From NCBI GenBank assembly GCA_029256665.1, contig JAQSXN010000033.1:1-13037 (forward strand): a stretch of DNA of 13,037 nt, written 5' to 3'. Positions 6,456 through 13,037 of this stretch are shown piece by piece (position 1 is the stretch's first letter; each line of letters starts with the position of its first letter). The position numbers were made by a program, and so were the translations under genes. The notes below the pieces were generated by a model. That model was not told where the DNA came from. It made no database searches and saw only the letters and a list, made by a program, of their open reading frames with translations. Source of the stretch: Paenibacillus sp. (GTDB taxonomy: Bacteria > Bacillota > Bacilli > Paenibacillales > Paenibacillaceae).

Positions 6456-8924
6456 ATGTCGATTCGAATGACTCAAAGGAGAACCGCGGCATCCGTCCGG
6501 TCCGCGGCCGTCATCGGCTCGGGCGTCATGGGGGCGGGCATTGCCGCCCATCTGGCCAACTCGGGCATGCGGGTGCTGTTGCTCGACGTTGTCCCCAGGA
6601 CGCTTACGGAAGCGGAGGAGCGGAAAGGGCTGACGCTGGACGATCCCGCGGTCCGCAACCGTCTGGCGGAGGGAGCCGTCGCGGGAATGGCGAAGAGCCA
6701 GCCTGCACCGCTGTACGACTCGGCTTGGACGTCCCGGATCAGGCCAGGCAATCTGACAGACGACCTCTCCTTGCTCGGCGATACCGACTGGATCGTGGAA
6801 GCGGTCGTGGAGCGGCTCGACGTCAAGAGAGAGGTGCTCGCGGCGATCGAATCGGCCCGCAGGCCGGGCACGCTCGTGACGACGAACACGTCGGGATTGT
6901 CCGTGGCTGCGATGGCGGAGGGAAGAAGCAAGGAGTTTCGGGAGCATTTTGCGGCGACGCATTTCTTTAACCCGCCGCGTTACATGAAGCTTGTCGAGAT
7001 CGTGCCCACGGAGGACACGGCTCCCGAGGTGACGGAGCTGCTGGGCGAGCTGTGCGTGAGCCGGCTGGGCAAGGGCGTCGTCGTCGCGAGGGATACGCCG
7101 AATTTTATCGCGAACCGGATCGGCACGTACGGCATGCTGGTCACGCTTGCGGACACGATCCGCTTCGGGCTGACGGTCGAGGAGGCGGATGCGCTTACCG
7201 GACCCGCCATGGGCCGTCCGAAAACCGCGACGTTCCGCATGCTGGATCTCGTCGGCCTCGACACGCTGCTGCATGTCGTCGACAACGTCAGGGAACGCAG
7301 CGAGGATGAAGCGGAGCGGGATATTTTCGCCAGGCCGCAGGTGCTCGAAGAGTTGGTTGGGATGGGCAGGCTCGGCGAGAAAAGCGGCTCCGGCTTCTAC
7401 CGGAAACGGAAGGACGCGGACGGCCGCAGCCGAATCGAATCGCTTCGTTTCGGAACGCTGGAGTACGGGCCGCAGGTGAAGGTGTCCTCGCCTGTTCTTG
7501 ACGCCGCCAAAGCGGCCAAGGGCGCCGCGGCGAAAGCGAAAGCTCTGCTGGGCGCGAATCCGCAAGACCGTTATGCCCAATTTGCTTGGTCGACCGTGAA
7601 GCAGACGTTGTTGTACGCCGCGTTTCAAGTAGGCGTCATCGCGGAATCGGTCGTCGACATCGACCGCGCGATGAAATGGGGCTTCAATTGGGAGCTGGGC
7701 CCGTTCGAGCTGTGGGACGCCATCGGTCTGCGGTCGTCCGTGGCCAGAATGAGTGAAGAAGGCGAGTCCATTCCGGAGTGGGTGGAGGCTTGGCTTGCAG
7801 CGGGGAACTCGTCGTTCTACCGGATCTCGGAGCAGAAGCGGTTCTTCGTTTCCGGTGGGGGATTGCGGGAGGAGCGGCAGGAGGAGGACGTCATTTCATT
7901 GGCCGCGTTAAAAGAAGATGGACGAACGGTGCTCGGCACGTCCGGCGCCAGCTTGATCGACATCGGGGACGATGTCGTCTGCCTCGAATTCCATTCGCCG
8001 AACAACGCGATCGGCGGGGATATCCTGTCCGCGATCCGGCAGAGCTCGGCGGAAGTATCTCGCAATTGGAGAGGGCTCGTCCTCGCGAACGAAGGCCGCA
8101 ACTTCTGCGTGGGCGCCAATCTGATGCTGCTGCTCATGGAGGCTCAGGCGGGCGAGTGGGAGGAAGTAGAGGATATTATCCGCTTCTTCCAGGACAGCAT
8201 GCTCCGGCTCAAACGGCTGGATCGGCCCGTCGTGGCCGCGCCGCACCGCATGACGCTTGGCGGCGGCGTCGAAGCTTGTTTGCCGGCGGACGTCATCCTG
8301 CTGTCGCCGGAGACGTACTTCGGACTCGTCGAGACCGGCGTCGGGCTTATCCCGGCCGGCGGAGGCTGCAAGGAAGCCGCGATCATGGCGATGCAGAGGG
8401 CGGGACTTTCATCGTCAGCCGCGACGAAAGGCAGTGCGGGGGCGTCTCCGGGCGACTTGCAGCCGCATGTCAACGCGCTGTTCGAGACGATCGCCTTGGC
8501 GCGAACGTCCACGAGCGGCCACGATGCGGCAAAGCAGGGCCTGCTGCGTCCGCAGGATCGCGTGTTGGTGCGCCAGGATGCAAGGATCGCCGAAGCGAAG
8601 CGGCTGGTGCTGGAGCTGGACCGCGCGGGGTATGCGGCGCCGGAGGAGGAGCGCGTCGCCGTCGCGGGCCGCGAGGGCAAGGCGGTGCTCGCGATGGGCG
8701 TGCATGCGATGCGGCTCTCCGGCCACATAAGCGATCACGACGCGCTTATCGCAGGCAAGCTGGCGCATGTGCTCGCGGGCGGCGACGTGCGGCAGGGCGC
8801 GCGGGTGAGCGAGCAATATTTGCTCGACTTGGAGTGCGAGGCATTCCTCAGTCTGTGTGGGGAGAGCAAGACGCAGGAGCGCATGAGCCACATGTTGACC
8901 AAAGGCAAGCCGCTGCGGAACTAG
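6456..8924 (+). CDS. fadN: 3-hydroxyacyl-CoA dehydrogenase / enoyl-CoA hydratase fusion (FadN)
   Basis: This bifunctional enzyme hydrates trans-2-enoyl-CoA and oxidises 3-hydroxyacyl-CoA with NAD. The dehydrogenase part comes first: Rossmann loop GSGVMG (21-26) with Asp44 for NAD ribose, NTSGLSV (144-150), catalytic His169 in THFFNPPRYMKLVE, and the family signature DTPNFIANRIG (213-223). A second dehydrogenase C-terminal-like region runs to about 430. The crotonase domain occupies about 495-700: oxyanion-hole region NFCVGANL (549-556) and both catalytic glutamates, Glu606 in GGGVE and Glu626 in GLVETG. The tail ends CGESKTQERMSHMLTKGKPLRN, as in Bacillus FadN. At 822 residues it is slightly longer than B. 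subtilis FadN (about 790). The ATG has AAGGAAGGTGA just upstream. It starts 79 bases after fadF; the 3' side carries a repeat array five bases behind the stop. Confidence 0.97.
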   Translation: MSIRMTQRRTAASVRSAAVIGSGVMGAGIAAHLANSGMRVLLLDVVPRTLTEAEERKGLTLDDPAVRNRLAEGAVAGMAKSQPAPLYDSAWTSRIRPGNLTDDLSLLGDTDWIVEAVVERLDVKREVLAAIESARRPGTLVTTNTSGLSVAAMAEGRSKEFREHFAATHFFNPPRYMKLVEIVPTEDTAPEVTELLGELCVSRLGKGVVVARDTPNFIANRIGTYGMLVTLADTIRFGLTVEEADALTGPAMGRPKTATFRMLDLVGLDTLLHVVDNVRERSEDEAERDIFARPQVLEELVGMGRLGEKSGSGFYRKRKDADGRSRIESLRFGTLEYGPQVKVSSPVLDAAKAAKGAAAKAKALLGANPQDRYAQFAWSTVKQTLLYAAFQVGVIAESVVDIDRAMKWGFNWELGPFELWDAIGLRSSVARMSEEGESIPEWVEAWLAAGNSSFYRISEQKRFFVSGGGLREERQEEDVISLAALKEDGRTVLGTSGASLIDIGDDVVCLEFHSPNNAIGGDILSAIRQSSAEVSRNWRGLVLANEGRNFCVGANLMLLLMEAQAGEWEEVEDIIRFFQDSMLRLKRLDRPVVAAPHRMTLGGGVEACLPADVILLSPETYFGLVETGVGLIPAGGGCKEAAIMAMQRAGLSSSAATKGSAGASPGDLQPHVNALFETIALARTSTSGHDAAKQGLLRPQDRVLVRQDARIAEAKRLVLELDRAGYAAPEEERVAVAGREGKAVLAMGVHAMRLSGHISDHDALIAGKLAHVLAGGDVRQGARVSEQYLLDLECEAFLSLCGESKTQERMSHMLTKGKPLRN

Positions 8925-9101
8925 CGGGGGCCGGCCGGCTGGAGGCGGTTTGTCGGCGTGACCGACAAACTCGGCTCAAGGCCGGCCCAAACGGGCAAGT
9001 TTGTCGGCGGTACCGACAAACTCGGCTCTAGGCCGGCCGAAACAGGCAAGTTTGTCGGCGACACCGACAAACTCGGCCCTAGGCCGGCCCAAACGAGCAA
9101 G
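8919..9101. repeat. 51-bp tandem hairpin repeat array B (about 3.4 units)
   Basis: The fadN-fadA gap consists almost wholly of 51-base units. TTTGTCGG recurs at 8949, 9000 and 9051, and GGCCGGCC at 8929, 8980, 9031 and 9082, always 51 apart. Each unit forms a hairpin with perfect 9-bp arms (GTTTGTCGG with CCGACAAAC) at 8948-8970, 8999-9021 and 9050-9072. The 5-base loops differ: CGTGA, CGGTA and CGACA. GGCCGGCC is itself a palindrome. The array begins with AACTAGCGGG (8919-8928), which includes the fadN stop codon and is identical to the start of array A at 881-890. The fadA frame happens to be open through the last two units. Confidence 0.93.
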
Positions 9102-9123
9102 TCGAACGAAAGGAGCGTTGACT

Positions 9124-10356
9124 ATGAGTGCTGAACAATCGTTGCAGTCATCGCCGTTCTCGCAGTCGGGTCGGGATGCGGTCATCGTCGCGGCCGCGAG
9201 GACGGCGGTGGGCAAGGCGAACAAAGGCAGCCTGGCGGAGACGCGGGCGGAGGATCTTGGCAAGGCCGCGCTGCAGGGGGCGCTTGCGCGGGTGCCGCAG
9301 CTGGACGGAGCGGCCATAGAGGATGTCATCATCGGCTGCGCCATGCCGGAAGGCGAGCAAGGGCTGAACATGGCGCGCATTATATCGCTGTATGCCGGTC
9401 TTCCCGTCTCAACGCCGGCCGTGACGATTAACCGGTTCTGCGCGTCGGGGCTGCAGTCGATCGCTTACGCGGCCGAGCGGATCCGGCTAGGCGAAGCGGA
9501 TGTCGTCGCCGCCGGCGGCGTCGAAAGCATGAGCCACGTGCCGATGAGCGGTTTCCGCTTGTCGCCGCATCCCGGAATCGTGGACGCCATGCCGGAGGTG
9601 TACATGGGGATGGGGCACACGGCCGAGGAGGTGGCGCGCCGGTACGGCGTATCGCGCGAGGAGCAGGACGAATTCGCCGCCGCCAGTCACCGGAAGGCGG
9701 CAGCTGCCATTGCGGAGGGGCGTTTCGCGGAAGAGATCGTCCCGGTGACCGCCACTCGCTCCGGGACGAACGATGCCGGCAGGCCTTGGGAGAAGACATT
9801 CGTCTTTCAGGTCGACGAAGGCGTAAGACCGGAAACAACGCCGCAGACGCTCGCGCCGCTCAAGCCGTCCTTCGCCAGGGAAGGCACCGTCACGGCGGGC
9901 AATGCCTCCCAGATGAGCGACGGCGCGGCCGCCGTCATCGTGATGAGCCGGGAGAAGGCCGAGGAGCTAGGCATAAGGCCGCTTGCGGCGTTCCGCGGCT
10001 TCGCCGTGGCGGGCGTCGCGCCGGAGGTAATGGGCATCGGTCCGATCGAAGCCGTGCCAAAGGCGCTTAAGAAGGCCGGCATTACGAAGGAGCAGGTGGA
10101 TCTATTCGAGCTTAACGAAGCGTTTGCCGCGCAGTGTGTTCCCATCATTCGGGAGCTTGGGCTCGATCCGGAGCGGGTGAACGTGAACGGAGGGGCGATC
10201 GCGCTCGGCCATCCGCTTGGTTGTACCGGCACGAAGCTGACCGTGTCGCTCATCCATGAGCTTAGGCGCAGGGGAGGCGGCATCGGCGTCGTCACGATGT
10301 GCATCGGCGGCGGCATGGGCGCCGCCGGCGTCATCGAGGTATATCCGCAGGAGTAA
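9124..10356 (+). CDS. fadA: Acetyl-CoA C-acyltransferase (3-ketoacyl-CoA thiolase, FadA)
   Basis: FadA cleaves 3-ketoacyl-CoA with CoA to give acetyl-CoA and a shortened acyl-CoA, the last step of each beta-oxidation turn. The 410 residues cover the two thiolase domains. Nucleophile Cys106 lies in NRFCASGLQ, the NEAF motif follows in [10 protein letters not shown], and the catalytic His363 and Cys393 sit in GHPLGCTG and [10 protein letters not shown]. The N-terminal 18 residues before [13 protein letters not shown] are a short unconserved tail. ATG 9124 is chosen because AAAGGAG (9109-9115) stands 8 bases before it. A TTG at 9001 would extend the protein by 41 residues, but those translate the 51-bp repeats and have no family counterpart. 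It follows fadN as in B. subtilis fadN-fadA-fadE, but with a 199-base gap. Confidence 0.97.
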   Translation: MSAEQSLQSSPFSQSGRDAVIVAAARTAVGKANKGSLAETRAEDLGKAALQGALARVPQLDGAAIEDVIIGCAMPEGEQGLNMARIISLYAGLPVSTPAVTINRFCASGLQSIAYAAERIRLGEADVVAAGGVESMSHVPMSGFRLSPHPGIVDAMPEVYMGMGHTAEEVARRYGVSREEQDEFAAASHRKAAAAIAEGRFAEEIVPVTATRSGTNDAGRPWEKTFVFQVDEGVRPETTPQTLAPLKPSFAREGTVTAGNASQMSDGAAAVIVMSREKAEELGIRPLAAFRGFAVAGVAPEVMGIGPIEAVPKALKKAGITKEQVDLFELNEAFAAQCVPIIRELGLDPERVNVNGGAIALGHPLGCTGTKLTVSLIHELRRRGGGIGVVTMCIGGGMGAAGVIEVYPQE

Positions 10357-10443
10357 GCGGGCGGCGGGTTAAGTAGGATAACGGCTTGCCGGGCGATGGT
10401 CGAGGAGTGAAAGCTGTACGCAGAACAAAGGAGGAATGCGAAC

Positions 10444-12243
10444 GTGACGACGGGAACGATACGTTTCGGCGGGCGGTTCGTCGTAGAGGAGAGCGATCCG
10501 GCATCGGTCGTGACGCCGGAGGATTTCTCGGAGGAGCAGCGGATGATGTCGCAGGCCGCGGAGCAATTTCTGGAGACGGAGCTGACGCCTCGCGATGCAG
10601 AGATCGAAGCGCTGAATTACGAGCTGACGGTTCAGCTTATGCGCAAAGCCGGAGAGCTCGGGCTGCTCGGCGCGGACGTGCCGGAGCAGTACGGCGGCAT
10701 CGGCCTCGACAAAGTCAGCACGACATTGCTTGCGGAGACGATGGCGAGAGCCTCGTCGTTCGCGCTGTCCGTCGGCGCCCATACCGGCATCGGGACGCTG
10801 CCGATCGTGTTTTTCGGCACGCCGGAGCAGAAGGCGAAGTACCTCCCCGATCTGGCGACGGGCAGCCGGATTGCAGCCTATTGCTTGACCGAGCCGGCAT
10901 CGGGCTCGGACGCGCTTGGCGCGAAGACGACGGCGAAGCTGACGGAGGACGGTCGGTTTTACGTGCTTAACGGCTCCAAGTTGTATATTACGAACGCCGG
11001 TTTCGCGGATGTGTTCATCGTGTATGCCAAGGTGGACGGCGACAAATTTACGGCCTTTATCGTGGAGCGGGAGATGGCGGGGTTCAGCATCGGTCCGGAG
11101 GAGCATAAGATGGGCATCAAGGGCTCTTCGACCTGCCCGCTCTTCTTCGAGGATGTCCATGTCCCCGTCGAAAACGTGCTCGGCGAGATCGGCAAAGGCC
11201 ATCTCATCGCTTTCAACATCCTGAATATCGGGCGATTCAAGCTGGGGGCGGCTTGTCTCGGTTCGTCGAAGGAATCGATCGAGCTCGCATCGGCTTACGC
11301 CAACACGCGGAAGCAGTTCGGCCGCGAGCTGTCGAAGTATCCGCTGATCGGCGCCAAGCTGGCGGACATGAACATCCGCACGTACGTACTCGAAAGCATG
11401 GTGTACCGCATCGCCGGTTACATCGACTCTACGCTTAGCGGGCTGGAGGAGCAGGAAGGAGGGGCGGATAGCAACACGGGAGCGCGCGCGGTCAAAGCGA
11501 TCAGCGAATACGCGATCGAATGCTCTATATTGAAGGTGTTCGCATCGGAAGCGCTTGATTTCGTCATTGACGAAGGCGTGCAGATTCACGGCGGCTACGG
11601 CTACATCCGCGAGTACAAGGTGGAGCGGATATATCGGGATTCGCGGATCAACCGGATTTTTGAAGGGACGAACGAGATCAACCGCATGCTCATCCCCGGA
11701 ACGCTGCTCAAAAAAGCGATGAAAGGCGAGCTGCCTCTTATGGAGAAGACGCAGGCGCTGATGGGCGAGCTTATGCAGCCGATGCCGATGCCGGCGTTCT
11801 CGGAGCCGCTCGACAAGGAAACGTATCGCGTGGCGCAAGCCAAAAAGGCGTTTCTCGCCATCGGCGGTCTTGCCGTTCAGAAGCTGGGCCTTAAGCTGGA
11901 TCAGGAGCAGGAGGTGCTATGCGTATTAGCGGATTTGATGATTCAAACCTTCGCGATGGAAAGCGCGCTGCTCCGAACGAAGAAGATGCTGTCCGGAAGC
12001 GGGGGAGCGAAGCCGGCCGAGGCCGGGCTTGCGCTAGCCATGACGGAAGTGTTCGTGCAGGAAGCCATGGAGAAGGTCGAATCGCTTGCCAAAACTGCGC
12101 TCTCTGCTTTGGAGCGCGGCGACGGGCTGCAGATGCAGCTGTCCGTCTTGAAGAAGCTGATGCGGGCGCCGCTGTCGGATACGATCGCTCTCAAGAGAGG
12201 GATCGCGGCCCGCGTGATTCGCAGTGAGCACTATGTCGTGTAG
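10444..12243 (+). CDS. fadE: Acyl-CoA dehydrogenase (FadE)
   Basis: FadE oxidises acyl-CoA to trans-2-enoyl-CoA with bound FAD and hands electrons to ETF. The 599-residue length matches B. subtilis FadE and the VLCAD/ACAD9-like class with an added C-terminal domain. Visible are the N-terminal helical domain (about 25-145), the flavin and substrate motif YCLTEPASGSDALG (146-159), NGSKLYITNAGFADVFIVYA (176-195), the RKQFGR block, QIHGGYGYIREY, and the catalytic base Glu407 in IFEGTNEINR. A further helical domain fills about 440-599. GTG is the start: AAAGGAGG (about 10428-10434) lies 9 bases upstream. An ATG at 10436 is too close to that site and stops after three codons. It lies 87 bases after fadA; its stop is 15 bases before fadD, suggesting coupled expression. 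Confidence 0.96.
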   Translation: MTTGTIRFGGRFVVEESDPASVVTPEDFSEEQRMMSQAAEQFLETELTPRDAEIEALNYELTVQLMRKAGELGLLGADVPEQYGGIGLDKVSTTLLAETMARASSFALSVGAHTGIGTLPIVFFGTPEQKAKYLPDLATGSRIAAYCLTEPASGSDALGAKTTAKLTEDGRFYVLNGSKLYITNAGFADVFIVYAKVDGDKFTAFIVEREMAGFSIGPEEHKMGIKGSSTCPLFFEDVHVPVENVLGEIGKGHLIAFNILNIGRFKLGAACLGSSKESIELASAYANTRKQFGRELSKYPLIGAKLADMNIRTYVLESMVYRIAGYIDSTLSGLEEQEGGADSNTGARAVKAISEYAIECSILKVFASEALDFVIDEGVQIHGGYGYIREYKVERIYRDSRINRIFEGTNEINRMLIPGTLLKKAMKGELPLMEKTQALMGELMQPMPMPAFSEPLDKETYRVAQAKKAFLAIGGLAVQKLGLKLDQEQEVLCVLADLMIQTFAMESALLRTKKMLSGSGGAKPAEAGLALAMTEVFVQEAMEKVESLAKTALSALERGDGLQMQLSVLKKLMRAPLSDTIALKRGIAARVIRSEHYVV

Positions 12244-12258
12244 AGGGGGAGTGCAGCG

Positions 12259-13037
12259 ATGGAACCGCGTAGACCTGGAAACCCGCTATCACAGAATTCA
12301 TTGCCGAACGAAGATTCACGCGTCGCAGCCGATTCGCAAAGTAACCCGTCTGAAGCTGTACCCGCAGAGCCGGAAGCACGGGAGGACGCCGCGCAAGGCG
12401 GCGTCGCGTCTTCCGAACTTGCCGAGCCTGGGGAGGCTGGGCGGGATCGGGACGCTGCAGAGCCTGGGTCTGAGGAGATATCGTCGGTCCTGATTGCTGC
12501 AGATTCCGAGGAAGAAACGGCCATGTTCCTGGGCGCGCCGGATGCGCTCGACCATGATGAAGACGCTGTCGGCACCGCCGAGGCGGCAGAGCCGGATGAC
12601 GCTGTTCCGCAAGCGGATGAAGCGCCAGCGGCGGCGCTAGCGGCGAAATCGGCTCCCGAGCCGGAGGCGGCCACAGCGCCGCCCGAGACGACGCCACCGA
12701 TCGCTGAGTCGCGTGCGCAGTCTGCCGAGGATGCCGCTCCCGAGCCGAAGGTTGCAGATGCGCCTACCGAGTCCGCGCAGCAGTCCGCGGAGTCATCAGC
12801 ACTAACCGCCGAAGAAACGGCACCCGAGCCGGAAGCCGCAGCCGCGCCGCCCGAGTCCGTGCCGCAATCCGCGGAGTCGTCTAAGCCGTTTGCCGAGGCA
12901 GCGGCACCCGAGCCGGAGGCGGCAGCCGTGGATGCGCCGCTGATTCGTCCCTGGCTGAACAGCTATCCGAAGGAAGTGCCGCATCAGATTAAGTATCCCG
13001 ACCAAAGCATCGCGCAGTTTCTGCTGGATTCGGTTAA
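12259..13037 (+). CDS. fadD: Long-chain acyl-CoA synthetase (FadD) with long repeat-bearing N-terminal extension, cut by window end
   Basis: The frame runs open from ATG 12259 to the window end (259 codons plus two bases). From residue 230 it reads RPWLNSYPKEVPHQIKYPDQ then IAQFLLDSV, the usual beginning of Bacillus-type long-chain fatty acid-CoA ligases, so the AMP-binding enzyme body lies beyond the window. The enzyme activates fatty acids to acyl-CoA at the membrane, feeding FadE. The 229 residues before it are Ala/Glu/Pro/Ser-rich, acidic and probably disordered, with no membrane segment or signal peptide. Residues 132-215 form three 28-residue repeats. The ATG has GAGGGGGAG in the 15-base gap behind fadE. 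A GTG at 12928 preceded by GGAGG would give a FadD of ordinary length. Identification rests on the last 30 residues; the extension is real as an open frame but its translation is unproven. Confidence 0.85.
   Translation, partial: MEPRRPGNPLSQNSLPNEDSRVAADSQSNPSEAVPAEPEAREDAAQGGVASSELAEPGEAGRDRDAAEPGSEEISSVLIAADSEEETAMFLGAPDALDHDEDAVGTAEAAEPDDAVPQADEAPAAALAAKSAPEPEAATAPPETTPPIAESRAQSAEDAAPEPKVADAPTESAQQSAESSALTAEETAPEPEAAAAPPESVPQSAESSKPFAEAAAPEPEAAAVDAPLIRPWLNSYPKEVPHQIKYPDQSIAQFLLDSV
12652..12921 (+). repeat. 84-bp coding tandem repeat in fadD
   Basis: Units of exactly 84 bases start at 12652, 12736 and 12820, with a partial fourth at 12904. Each encodes 28 residues beginning APEP(E/K), followed by AP(P/T)E and SAE/IAES blocks. 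Bases are less conserved than the encoded pattern, but the unit length never slips, so the reading frame is kept. Confidence 0.85.
12915..12930 (+). promoter_or_regulatory. Internal ribosome binding site and GTG start within fadD
   Basis: GGAGG at 12915-12919 stands 8 bases before an in-frame GTG (12928-12930). Translation from there would give VDAPLIRPWL, which is where ordinary FadD proteins begin. GGAGG also arises from the Pro-Glu-Ala codons of the repeat, so it may be chance. Confidence 0.4.

Noticed and set aside
9001..9123. TTG start extending fadA by 41 codons
   Set aside because: The added residues translate the intergenic repeats; AAAGGAG before ATG 9124 and thiolase homology support the shorter protein.
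10436..10447. ATG-CGA-ACG-TGA mini-frame overlapping the fadE GTG start
   Set aside because: The ribosome site is only one base before this ATG, too close to use; it fits the GTG at 10444.

Overview
The window looks like chromosomal DNA from a GC-rich member of the Firmicutes, most probably Paenibacillaceae (Paenibacillus or Cohnella type). This is inferred from strong AAGGAGG-type ribosome binding sites, the Bacillus-type set of Fad and Etf proteins, and a divergent SRAP-domain protein. No rRNA, tRNA, transposase or CRISPR array was found.

Layout. (1) 1-203: upstream spacer. (2) 204-881 (+): SRAP-domain protein whose crosslinking residues are replaced. (3) 882-1290: convergent spacer with a 51-bp repeat array, a strong hairpin terminator and a 52-bp repeat array. 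(4) 1291-3659 (-): etfB then etfA in transcription order, separated by an unusual 560-bp spacer full of degenerate repeats. (5) 3660-3913: divergent control region with a full match to the CcpA cre consensus. (6) 3914-13037 (+): fadF, fadN, fadA, fadE and the first 259 codons of fadD, all on one strand with plausible ribosome binding sites. A second 51-bp array separates fadN from fadA.

How the genes work together. FadD activates fatty acids to acyl-CoA. FadE oxidises acyl-CoA to enoyl-CoA and passes electrons to the ETF heterodimer (EtfA/EtfB). FadF, a membrane Fe-S oxidoreductase, is expected to move electrons from ETF to menaquinone. FadN hydrates the enoyl-CoA and oxidises the hydroxyacyl-CoA. 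FadA thiolytically releases acetyl-CoA. The window therefore encodes a nearly self-contained beta-oxidation module with its own respiratory link. In Bacillus subtilis the same functions are spread over several operons. The cre site suggests repression by preferred carbon sources.

Most unusual points: a roughly 229-residue Ala/Glu/Pro/Ser-rich extension on FadD, built partly of exact-length 28-residue repeats and followed by an in-frame GTG with its own Shine-Dalgarno at the normal FadD start; two 51-bp intergenic arrays that share a start sequence and a hairpin motif directly behind two unrelated stop codons; and several further non-coding arrays of about 50-bp periodicity.
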